From Vermamoeba vermiformis (Eukaryota; Tubulinea; Echinamoebida): DNA of 64,000 nt. Every line of letters starts with the position of its first letter. Within the stretch, counting starts at the first letter, position 1. Shown here in pieces: positions 1 to 9,195 of the stretch. A program made the position numbers and the translations under genes. The stretch is taken from positions 1 through 64,000 of the forward strand of contig JBEWZL010000076.1 in the NCBI GenBank assembly GCA_045837725.1. Reading direction: 5' to 3'. Under the pieces are notes generated by a model. The model did no database searches. It saw only the letters and a program-made list of their open reading frames with translations, and was not told where the DNA came from.

Positions 1-15
1 TTGCGTTGTACTTAC

Positions 16-1684
16 CTTTTGCGATAGACGAATTATATTAACTCCAGACGGATCGAGTCTCAATCCGCGCCTATTCGTGCAATCAGCTCCGTGAGCAAAT
101 CTGAGTTATAGAATTGTTAATAATTCATATATATAACGCGTTATACTTACCTTTGGAGCACTCGATGCGCTTCATTAAAAGTTGAATCGCTGCTGGATCG
201 CGGATTCGTAGCCCTCAAAGGTTTCTTCAAGGGTCAATTAGACCGTATCTGTAATTATAACGCGTTAGTAATACTGTATTAATATCGATCTATAGTATTG
301 ATATGGCGAACTTACCCTTCTATATAAATTTTTTATCGCATGAAGATCGCGATCTAGATCCGTTCTGGGTTTTTCTTAAGACTTAAATAATCAATATTAA
401 AACATCACATATTTATTGAATAACTATAGAAAAGCACTTACATGTCAAGAGAACTTGTCCTGTCACGGATCGAGTGTTCGAATCCACGTATCCGGTCTGC
501 GTCCGCTCCTTTTGAGTAATAACCTGTAAATTTATGATTACTAAAATATATTAACGATAAAATAACCAGTTATTTAACTTTGGTTCAAGCGCTGTGTTGC
601 AACGACGCTGAATATCGTTGGGCGCGTGTATAATATACACAGTGAACTAAATACTATTAATAATTCGACCCTTGTGGTCGATCTGATGCGAATCTAAGTT
701 CGCATCACTTCAAATCAAAATAACTCGCGCTGAACGCCGTTGTGGCCGTGGCGCGTAACTATAGCTGTTAATAAGCGATGAACAATAAATATAACGACCC
801 TTGTGGTCGATCTGTCAAAGTTTTTACTAAAAATAACGGCTCCAGATCTTTGTGATTCCCACCCGTAATTAAATTAATTAGCATTTATTATTATGTACAC
901 AATTTTATCTTTTCGCTCGTGGATGCGTTCTAAATGCAATAACAGTCAGATCTGCAACTTGTCCACTAAGTCGGTCTCGTGCTATCAAACTATAATAAAA
1001 AAGATATCAATATTATATATGATAGAGTTGTACGCTTTGAACTTACTTTCGGCGCAATTGATGCGCAGCGTTAGCAGATCGAGTGCCACGAGCGAGCCGA
1101 TCTCATCCTTTTAAATCCTAAATAAGAATAATTATTAATATTGGCGTTTATTTTAAATTTTTAAGCATTGTACTTACTTTCGACACAATCGATGCGTCAC
1201 TGAAGTTTCTGAGAGATCGGGATGTCGCGACCTGATCTCTGGCCCCCGCTCTGTGTAATCTCTTTGATGTAAAATTAGTATAAATAAGTTAATATATAAA
1301 CATATAAGAGATATCACTTACCTTTAAGGCAATCGATGCCCTACATTGATATTTTAGCGGATCGAGACGCGTTGGATCCCGATCTCGTAAATGTTCAACA
1401 GAAGTCTCCTTCGCCATTTCTATGGAGATAATGCGTTAGTGATGGATGGTCTCTATATGTATATGTACTTACCGGTGCATCACAAGCAATGTAATGGATC
1501 TAATAACATTCGAGAGGATCGCGTTCGAGATCCGTCCCGTGTAACTTTTAACGCCTAAATAAATAGCTTTAGAATATTAAATAGCAATAATATAATAAAT
1601 TTAAACTACTTACGCTTGAAGAATTAGCGGGGACTGAGCGATCGACTTCGCGAACGATCCGCACATCACGTCTGCGCAGACGAC
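16..1684 (-). ncRNA. Row of splice-site-bounded repeat exons, probably a spliced non-coding transcript
   Basis: Read on the minus strand, this is a row of short segments each ending in a strong 5' splice site (GTAAG type) and most starting after a plausible AG: about 1614-1684, 1473-1554, 1322-1419, 1178-1250, 1047-1117, 442-523, 316-374, 151-248 and 16-100. Segments are 60-100 nt; most gaps are 45-70 nt, like the introns of the clear genes further on. The segments resemble one another: near the donor several carry GCATCGATTG or a variant, and deeper in a GATCG...CGATC inverted pair. In the frame shared by the four alignable units (xASIAxK before the donor) two units contain stops, so I read the array as non-coding. 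A coding read from an ATG at 1417 cannot be excluded. Further GTAAG-type donors at 1867 and 2240 may belong to the same transcript. The array runs off the left edge. Confidence 0.5.
590..830. repeat. Compound hairpin block, copy 1
   Basis: This block contains, in order, CAACGACGCTGAATATCGTTG, two copies of the hairpin CGACC-CTTGT-GGTCG (about 666 and 795), a TGCGAA...TTCGCA hairpin, and a longer hairpin opening with CTCGCGCTGAA and closing with GTGGCGCG. The same order recurs at about 2300, 2580, 3750, 3900 and 7500. Between hairpins there is an AT-rich spacer with AATAAAT. No reading frame survives across copies. The block lies between two groups of the minus-strand repeat exons. I see structure but no known family. 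Confidence 0.6.
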
Positions 1685-2290
1685 ACTGAAATAACCTATA
1701 AACTAACGATTATTATATTGTATTGATAATATGATAAGCAATGATTTAAACTTTGCACGAGCACGAAGCTCGATCTAATTTGAAAAAATTTAACTTGATT
1801 TTTAAATGATTAATCGACGCATTGGAATGATTATTTTATCACTATTGAATATATTTAAATACTTACTGAATTATTTCGAGGCTCTGGGCGGATTCAATCT
1901 CGCCATCAAGGTACCGACCCCATCGGCGAGCAATAGTCATCGTTCCTGCACCGGGGCACGAACGAAAGGCACCAGTGTATAATAAAACGACATTGGTGGT
2001 CAGGATCTCGCGCATCGAAAGTAACTGGAACTTTCGATCGCGTTAAAAATTTGTGATCTCTATCTAAATTAAAAATTACGCGTTAGCATATTATATGTAG
2101 TATATTTTTATCGATATTCATTAAAAATCCGGATAAAATCCGAGCACTTGGCTCGATCCGGATCAGTAGAAAATTTAAAAATTGATTTTACGACAAAATA
2201 ATATTGTCCATGGTGGAAGTATATATATAAAAATCTTACCTTGAATTATCTCGGTCTCTGCACCGAGATTCGCACAAGTCTTGATCTCGC
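1685..2290. repeat. Degenerate repeat stretch with isolated hairpins
   Basis: No protein gene is visible. The stretch holds two more minus-strand donor-like sites (about 1867 and 2240) and several short hairpins, for example CGAGC-ACTTG-GCTCG near 2143 and CTCGGT...ACCGAG near 2255. The first has the same size and the same five-base loop layout as the CGACC-CTTGT-GGTCG hairpins of the neighbouring blocks, but different arms. Confidence 0.4.
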
Positions 2291-2299
2291 GCATTGTCT

Positions 2300-2756
2300 C
2301 GCGCTGTAACGACGCTGATTGTCGTTTGGTGCGTGTGCACTAACAATAAATTAACAATCTAAGTAACCAGATCGACCCTTGTGGCCGATCTGTTGCGAAT
2401 CTTGGATTGATACTGTCAATCCTCGAAATAACTCGCGCTGAACGGCCGTCGTGGCCGTGGCGCGCAACTATATGCTGTTAATAAGCGATGAACAATAAAT
2501 ATAACGACCTTTGTGGTCGTTCTGTTGAATTACTGATGCGAAATAGCCCGTGCGCCATTTTCGCATCAGCTCCGAACCTCGAAAGAACTCGCGCTGAACG
2601 GCTCTGATGCCGTGGCGCGTTACTGTCATCTGTAAATGTGCAATATAATACTAAATATTAAATAAACCGACCCTTGTGGTCGATCTGTATCAGTTGTTAA
2701 AAATAAAGTCCAAAAACTGATGCGTGCGATTTTGACTTTCCCTAAATAAGACATTT
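2300..2756. repeat. Compound hairpin block, copies 2 and 3
   Basis: Two tandem copies of the block first seen at 590. Hairpins of the CGACC-loop-GGTCG type lie near 2373, 2515 and 2668. The long hairpins beginning CTCGCGCTGAA lie near 2431 and 2585. Their inner stems differ but stay paired (ACGGCC/GGCCGT in one, ACGGC/GCCGT in the other). The second copy is interrupted by the terminal-inverted-repeat element that starts at 2759; its other half continues at about 3740. Confidence 0.6.
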
Positions 2757-2758
2757 TA

Positions 2759-3735
2759 CGCTAAAACTCCAGCGGAGCCTAAATTTTGGCCAATATAGCT
2801 CAAATCCATCATAATATGTACAATATAATTTATAATACACCATAATATCATAACAATAAGATATTAGTGGTATTTTATGAGGTGTTGATCTGCAGCAGTA
2901 GATCTGGTTTTATTATTACATTACAAGGGTTTACTATGAAGTCACCATCACGGTGAACACTTTCTCCATCACGGAGATCATACTGCCATCGCGGCAGGAT
3001 AACACCATCACAGTGTAGTCAAAGCCATCACGGCTGTAGGTGCACCGGGTGGTGGTGTCTTTTGCCATCACAGCAATGTTATCACCATCACGGTGAGGTT
3101 GTGGCCATCACGGCAATATATATGTTGAATGAGTTTGATGCCATCACGGCAAGTTAATCGCCATCACAACGAAGTTAACGCCATCACGGCAAATTGATCA
3201 GATATAGATCCGCTGCTATCATCAAAATAATGATTCTACAAGTTTTGTAATAACCTAATATCACTGTGTGCACGTGCTTACATCATCATCAATCGCTGAA
3301 ATTTCGGCAGACACGGATCGTGCACGATCTATTTGAAATAATTATTTTCACTTCTAAATATATTAATTTCAAGTAAATATATCATATATATATTTATATT
3401 AAATTATTTAATGTTTCAGGCGATTTTTCAAACAAGTCTAAGTCAAATCTAAATCCAGCCAAATATTCAGCTTTGTTATATTACCGAATTTACCTCTCTA
3501 ATTACTTGTACTAATATATATGTATATAAATCGATGTTTTTGCTGGGCTGATGATGATACTATGGTGTTCTTGTGCAGATCTTGTGCAATCTGACAGATT
3601 CGCCAAAAACATATCTTCTAGTCGCCGGAAAGTTGTATAAACAGTACCATATTATGGTACTATACTCTAATATAATATATACTACTATAATTCTATATTA
3701 TTGTGCCTAAAGTAGGCTCCGCTGGAGTTTTAGCA
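2759..3735. mobile_element. TIR element with TA flanks (non-autonomous DNA transposon, MITE-like)
   Basis: Positions 2760-2781 and 3713-3734 are perfect 22-bp inverted repeats (inner part CTCCAGCGGAG). The similarity continues imperfectly inward for about 20 more bases. Both ends are flanked by TA (2757-2758 and 3736-3737), the target duplication used by Tc1/mariner-like elements. The element encodes no transposase; its interior is AT-rich DNA plus an array of GCCATCACGGC-type hairpins at 2941-3192. It sits inside a compound hairpin block whose halves match uninterrupted copies elsewhere, so it is younger than the block. Assignment to a superfamily is inference; the terminal bases are not the usual CAGT of Tc1. 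Confidence 0.7.
2941..3192. repeat. Array of covarying CATCAC-loop hairpins
   Basis: About eleven short inverted repeats share the loop ATCAC (once ATCGC) and the closing CC/GG, while the outer arms vary in step: CACC/GGTG, CTCC/GGAG, TGCC/GGCA, AGCC/GGCT, GGCC/GGC. Spacing is irregular (about 18-35 bases), so this is not a plain tandem repeat and not a CRISPR. It lies inside the TIR element. Confidence 0.7.
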
Positions 3736-3739
3736 TAAT

Positions 3740-4135
3740 TGATCTTAAATAACTCGCGCTGAAACGACGTTGGCGTCGTGGCACGTCACTAACAGGTGCT
3801 AATAATCAATACTGAAGAATAATTCGACCCTTGTGGTCGATCTGATGGCTTACTGAATCTGTATACGAAATAACCCGGCCATTTTTGCATCAGCTCAGAG
3901 CTGAAATAACTCGCGCTGAAACGGCTGTGATGCCGCCGCGTGTTTCTGTCAGCGTAAATGAGCAATACAGTACCAAAAAAATAAATAAACCGACTTGCGG
4001 TCGATCTGTTTATTTGAAATCGATAACCCTTGCTTGCTGCTGTCAGCCAAACTAATAAATAATTGAGTTGTTATGCAATAAACAAATAAAGAGCATTAAC
4101 ATTATAAATAATTGACGGTTGTGCTCGATCTGTCC
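3740..4135. repeat. Compound hairpin block, copies 3 (second half) and 4
   Basis: After the TIR element the block resumes with a long hairpin whose inner stem is ACGACG/CGTCGT, then CGACC-CTTGT-GGTCG (about 3825), a third long hairpin near 3906, and degenerate short hairpins near 3991 and 4112. The changed but still paired inner stem, compared with 722, 2431 and 2585, is part of the covariation evidence. No coding potential is seen. Confidence 0.55.
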
Positions 4136-4399
4136 GCGAGAGAAAACTACAAGTAACGGTCACTGCCTGATTTGGTAAAATCGACATTCGTCGACCGCAC
4201 GTGAGCATCGACACTCGTCGACTGGTACACGTGTCTGCCAAAAATTGCCGTTCTGTGTTGGGAAATAACCTGGCACAGCCACAGAAAAAGTGCGTGCACG
4301 CACAAAACTCACAAACACAACACCGTAACAATACAACCACAACCACGAGCTGGCCAGTAAGAATAATTTGCTAGTTTATTTATTGCTGGCTTCGTCACG

Positions 4400-6213
4400 A
4401 CGTGCTTGGTATTGCGCGACCCTGCACTAGTGCTACTAATTATGCTCTGCCCTGCAAGTGCAATAATCATTCGTGGTAAGTAGGCTTGATAGTATTTAAT
4501 TTATAAAATAGATTATTTTACAGTTATCTATTTATTAATTTTCTTTTCAGGTAAAGCCGATCAACAACGCACCTGTTGTTTTACGCGAAGAAATTGCCAC
4601 CTTCGCTGAGAATGTTACTGGTAAAATCTAGAATGTAAGTAATGGGCTGTTTATCAACCTGCATTTTTAATTACATTAAAACTAATTTCAATCTCAGATA
4701 CGGCAGATTTTGACGAGACAACGGGTCTGTCTCCTGGCATCGGATTGCTGCGTCTTTGAGCAGTACAGAAGTAATGGGGGATGCGAACACCGGTAAAATA
4801 AGTGGTAAGTGATATTTAATACTAGTTTATTTTTAAAAATCAAATGCGCGGCATCTCACCTTTTTTGTTCTCGCAGCTCTCCTGGCTCGAACGCGTGTGC
4901 ACTATTTTTCAACAACGTTTCACAGCAAAGGCAGCCTTGCCAATGTTTGAGTAAGTACTCTCTGAATTTAAATCGAGTTAACTAATCCGATCTTCAGTTC
5001 TTCCAACAGCTGCGTGGCACACCGTCCAGTTATTGGACGGTCCCTTCAGTGCATGGCTCGCACGGTCCAAGCCTTGCTTGGCTCAAACCGTCCAAATTCT
5101 GGACGCTTTTTTTAGCGTGGCTCGCACCGTTCCCTCTGCTCTCAGTGTGCCACCGTCCAGTTATTGGACGGTGCCCTCCGCGCCGTGCCTCAGCTCGACA
5201 CCGTCCGGTTATTGGACAGTGCCCTCTGCGCCGTGCCTCAGCTCGACACCGTCCTGTTATTGGACGGTCCCAGTGCATGGCTTAAACCGTCCAAGACTTG
5301 GACGCTTTATCGGACGATCCCTTCAGTGCGTGGCTCGCACCGTCCAAATTCTGGACGCTTTCTCAGCGTGGCTCGCACTGTCCCCTCTGCCCTCAGTGTG
5401 CCACCGTCCAGTTGTTGGACGGTTCCCTCTGAACCATGCCTTAGCTCGACACCGTCCAGTTATTGGACGGTCCCCTCTGTGCCGCACTCTCACGTGACTC
5501 CGTCCAGTTATTGGACGGTCCCTTCAGTGCATGGCTCGCACGGTCCAAGTCTTGCTTGGCTCAAACCGTCCAAAGTCTGGATGCTTTTTTTAGCGTGGCT
5601 CGCATGCCTCACTGCCACCGTCCAGTTATTGGACGGTTCCCTCTGCAGCTGCCTTTTGTGTGACATTCCCTCCGTGCTGTCCCTTCAGCGTGCCACCGTC
5701 CAGTTATTGGACGGTTCCCTCGGTGCGTGGCTCAAACCGTCCAAATCTTGGACGCTTTTTCAGCAAATGGCTGACCGTCCAAGTCTTGGACGCTTCATTG
5801 GTGCGTTGTTGACACCGACCAGTTATTGGACGCTTAATTGGACAATCTCTTCAGTGCGTGGCTCGCACCATCCAGTTATTGGACGGCCACTTCAGTGCAT
5901 GGCTTGCACCATCCAGTTATTGGACGGTTCCCTCTGTGGCTGCCTTCTGTGTGACATCCCCTCCGTGCCGTCCCTTCAGCGTGCCACCATCCAGTTATTG
6001 GACGGTTCCCTCGGTGCTGTGCCTCAGCTCAGTGTGGCTCACACCGTCCAGAACCTGGACGCTTGGCTGGTGCTGCATGGCTTGGTGAGTAGATTGCACC
6101 ATCCAAGACTTGGATGCTTTGTTGGTGGCTTGCACTGTCCAGGACCTGTGCACCTTCTTGGCTGGAGCTCACACTTTGTATGCCAAGGTCCTGGACAGTC
6201 AATTGTAAAATAA
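4400..6213 (+). ncRNA. Spliced transcript with palindrome-filled last exon
   Basis: Four canonical introns can be placed by GTAAGT and CAG signals: 4476-4550, 4635-4697, 4805-4876 and 4951-4997. They separate exons of 84, 107 and 74 nt and a last exon from 4998 that ends near an AATAAA at about 6209. The 5' end is not defined. The small exons have stops in frames that would join them, so a protein is unlikely. The last exon contains a 349-codon open frame (5164-6213) with no upstream ATG in phase, kept open by the repeat. I infer a polyadenylated spliced non-coding RNA. A repeat-derived protein remains possible. Confidence 0.45.
5022..6150. repeat. CCGTCCA...TGGACGG palindrome array
   Basis: More than twenty inverted repeats, most of the form ACCGTCCA-GTTAT-TGGACGGT, others with loops AATTC, AGACT or AAGTC and a closing TGGACGC. 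Between them run pieces such as CCCTTCAGTGCGTGGCTCGCA and GTGCCTCAGCTCGACA in mosaic order. Three frames stay open for long distances because the repeat lacks stops, and the resulting peptides are rich in W, S and L and resemble each other in shifted frames. That is typical of repeat DNA rather than a conserved protein. Confidence 0.75.
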
Positions 6214-6249
6214 AGTTTAGTTTTTACAAACAGCTCCTTTATTGGGTTT

Positions 6250-6442
6250 GCAAGGGGGTGTACAGCATGCTGTACAGGGGTGCGATGGGTGTACAGCATG
6301 CCGTACGGGGGTGCGAGGGGGCGTACAGCGTGCCGTACGGGGGTGCGAAGGGGTGTTCAGCGTGCCGTACAGGGGCATCAAGGGGTGTACAGCATGCTGT
6401 ACGGGGGTGCGAGTGGGTGTACAGTGTGCTGTACGGGGAAAA
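6250..6442. repeat. 31-32 bp tandem repeat around GTACAGCATGCTGTAC
   Basis: Six units each carry a 16-base palindrome (GTACAGCATGCTGTAC and variants GTACAGCATGCCGTAC, GTACAGCGTGCCGTAC) followed by GGGGTGCGA. Both strands are open in several frames across the array, which produces long spurious ORFs. It follows directly after the polyadenylation-like signal of the spliced transcript. Confidence 0.75.
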
Positions 6443-6589
6443 AATCCTAGCCCCAGCCCCAAATCCTATAAAATATGACATTAAAAAAACAGCTATAGAA
6501 ACTTTGTAGCTACTTTTTACAATATTTTATTTTTAACCCTCTCACCCCCAAACCCTAAAGCTATATTAATCATCGCATTCAATCTGATT

Positions 6590-7450
6590 CTCATCATGGA
6601 CACGACACCAACATTTACGCGTGCAAAAAGATCATGCATTTGAAGCTGATTCTCATTTAAACCATGACGCCAAGATTAGCACGTGCAACTGGAAGCATAA
6701 AGAATGCAGTTGTAGCTCTTCTCTCTATAACAACGACGCCAATTCAACGCGCGTGCAATTAGAACGCACTTTTGATATCAATTACACTATACCCACGACG
6801 CTTGTTTTAAGCACGCGCACTGAGGATGAAACATGCTCAATCATTATGTTTCAGTGTATTTAAAGCACCCGTGTACCAATGAACAGGCATTGATTACCTC
6901 AACACTCTATTTCATTATAAGCACGACGCTAGCATTAATACACACGTAAATCATACATTTCTATTATAACCACGACGCTAACATTTAGCGTACACGTGAA
7001 ACAGGGATACTCATCATGTTTCAACAGATTTAAAGCATTCGTGTACCATTGAACTGACACTGACACCATCAACTCTGATTCTCATTATTACCACGACGCC
7101 CATGTTTACGCGCGCGAATAACACTTGATTCTCTTATTAACCACGACGCTCGCTTTCGATAAGCGTCCGTGAAGCAGACATTATGCTTCTATTCATTTAA
7201 AGCACGCGTTACCAGTGAACTTGCATTGATATCTCAACAATGAAATCTCATCTTTGATTCTCATTATAACCATGACGCTCACATAGAGCGTACGCGTAGA
7301 AACAGGACATTCTTCATGTTTCGACGTGTTTAAAGCACATGTGCGAGTAACTAGCATGGATTACGATACCAATGATGAAGCAGGACACCCTTCATGCTTC
7401 TATTCAATTAAAGGATCCATGTACCAGTTAACCATCATTGATTCCATCTT
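6590..7450. repeat. Composite two-hairpin repeat, five to six degenerate units
   Basis: Each unit (roughly 110-250 bases) has ATTATAACCACGACGCT, a short loop, AGCGTACACGTG, then a GAARCA...TGYTTC hairpin, then TTTAAAGCACGCGTACCAGTG. In the second hairpin the arms appear both as GAAACA/TGTTTC (near 6827, 7000, 7310) and GAAGCA/TGCTTC (near 7171, 7377), a compensatory change. The first hairpin varies between GACGCT/AGCGT and looser forms. No frame is shared between units. Confidence 0.6.
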
Positions 7451-7499
7451 CAAAATGAAATTTCATTTTCATTTCTCCTCTTTTCTTCTTTCATTCTAT

Positions 7500-7760
7500 T
7501 ATGCAACGACGCTGATTGTCGCAGGGCGCGTGTTTACTATCAATAATAACAATAACAATAATAATAACTCGACCCTTGTGGTCGATCTGATGCAAATCTA
7601 AGTTCACATCTAATTTTCAATTCCACAGCCAAAATAGCTCGTGCTGAACATCTTCTGTTGCGTGACGAGTTACTTGCATATTGTAACTAGAATAAATAAA
7701 TAAGAAAAAATAATTCCTCACTTTGTGGTTGAGTTTATTACATCATTTCTTTGCAAAAAC
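7500..7760. repeat. Compound hairpin block, copy 5
   Basis: Again CAACGACGCTGATTGTCG, then CGACC-CTTGT-GGTCG (about 7570), a TGCAAATCTAAGTTCACA remnant hairpin, and the long hairpin, here with outer arms CTCGTGC and GTGACGAG. The latter differs from CTCGCGC/GCGCG of other copies while still pairing. The copy ends in an AATAAATAAATAAG stretch. Confidence 0.55.
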
Positions 7761-8295
7761 AGATTTACTCCGATCTCCGCGAGAGACCGTTCGTTCTGTT
7801 TGATAAACCCTGTGCACGAGTGTTAACTGTCAAAATTAATTACACCACAAGGCGACTCGTGGTCAAAATCCCGCAAATCAACAGCAAAAAAAAGGTTATT
7901 CGTTAATGTCCTGCGGTGACTTTCAAAAATTTCAAATCAGATTTGGGCGGGAGGGTAAATTATCAGCAACGCGAGCAGCTACAGCAATGCCGTCTCGTGC
8001 GCTGCGACTAACATAATTACAGAGAAATTGTGGTAGCTACCTTTGCGCAAGATAAACGATTTAATTTTGATTTGGATCAGCTGAAGTAAAATAATTGGTG
8101 ACCATTGCCAGTGCAAACACGAGCACTGTTACATATGAAACTGTCTTTCGTGCTTGTTTGGTGCGTTTTGATGACAAAAATAACGCATGATTGTAACTAC
8201 GAGTCTCGCTCGTGTCGTCACTAGTTACGAGTTATGGCTCCAATAGATCACGCCTGCCCACTAAATTGTAAGTTATTTTGATTGTTTTTTGTTGT
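7761..8295. other. No gene seen; unique AT-rich spacer
   Basis: The stretch lacks repeats and lacks an open frame of coding character. Two GTAAGT strings (about 8266 and 8294) could be plus-strand donors of a transcript running into the next array, but I cannot place their partners. Confidence 0.4.
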
Positions 8296-8770
8296 AAGTT
8301 CATGACCAGTGCGGTCACGAAGTTTTTCAAGTTTGAATTTTTTTACATCGTCTCCCTGTGGAGACGACCTCAAGGGACTTTAATTTTTCTTAGTTCGTGA
8401 CCAGTGCGGTCACGAAGTGGGACTTAGTTTTTTTGTTACATCGGCCTTGCAGGACTTTAATTTTTTTTAACATCGTCTCCCTGTGGAGACGACCTCTGTA
8501 GGACTTAGTTTTTTTAGACATCGTCTCCTCGTGGAGACGACCTCTATCGGACTTAGTTTTTTCAGACATCATCTCCCCGTGGAGACGACCTCCAATGACG
8601 TGACATCAATTTTCTTAGCTCGTGACCACTGTGGTCACGAAGTTTTAAACTTTGGTTTTTTTACATCGTCTCCCTGTGGAGACAACCTTGAAAGACTTAA
8701 ATTTACATCATTTCCTGCTAGAGACAACTGTAAAGGACTTTAATTTCAGTTGTGACCATTGTGGTCATAG
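8296..8770. repeat. Alternating GTGACC/GGTCAC and GTCTCC/GGAGAC hairpins
   Basis: Two hairpin types are interspersed: GTGACC-AGTGC-GGTCAC (with loops ACTGT and ATTGT in later copies) near 8302, 8399, 8622 and 8752, and GTCTCC-CTGT-GGAGAC near 8348, 8472, 8520, 8566 and 8664. They share outer G-T/A-C and inner CC/GG pairs, and differ by a paired double change in the middle of the stem. Spacers are T-rich with GGACTTAGTTTTTTT. An AATAAA lies at about 8826, after the array. Confidence 0.7.
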
Positions 8771-8889
8771 TTTTGCCCTTACCAGTACAGTTGTTGTTTT
8801 ATTCTAACTTGTTATATTGTAAAATGAATAAACTCTTTCAACATTTAATCTCTCTGGTGTGTAATTACTCTTGTCAGCCCTCAACTCTA

Positions 8890-9195
8890 ATTAACTCTTG
8901 GCGACTCTAGTTAGTGCTCGGCTAGTCTTGTTAGTGCTCGGTGACTCTCATTAGTGCTTGGCGACTCTCGCTAGTGCTCGGCAACTCTCGTTAGCGCTCG
9001 GCGACTCCCATTAGCGCTTGGCGACTCCCATTAGTGTGCAGCGACTCTCGTTAGCACTTGGTGACTTGTTAGCGCTCAGCAACTCTCGCTACTCAGCGAC
9101 TCCTGTTAGCTCGCGGTGACTCTCGTTAGCACTCGGCGACTCTCGTTAGTGCTCAGCAACTCTCGTTAGCACTCTACAACTCTTGCTCACACTTG
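8890..9195. repeat. 20-bp minisatellite, about 15 copies
   Basis: Diverged tandem copies of a 20-base unit close to CGGCGACTCTCGTTAGTGCT. Copies differ mainly at T/C positions and two units are shortened. No dyad symmetry comparable to the preceding arrays is seen. It marks the right end of the repeat-rich region. Confidence 0.75.

Noticed and set aside
460-500. tRNA-like GTTCGAATCC
   Set aside because: The T-loop-like string occurs, but no acceptor, D or anticodon arms can be folded around it; it belongs to a repeat exon with the GATCG motif.
2941-3192. CRISPR-like array of GCCATCACGGC repeats
   Set aside because: Spacers are of irregular length, repeats are only about 11 bases and vary in a paired way, no cas genes are near, and the DNA is eukaryotic.
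5164-6213. 349-residue protein from the palindrome-rich exon
   Set aside because: There is no ATG in phase at its start, neighbouring frames are open for the same reason, and the peptide simply reflects repeats in shifting frames.
6217-6481. Overlapping ORFs of about 80 codons on both strands
   Set aside because: They are produced by the stop-free 31-bp repeat and are open in several frames at once.
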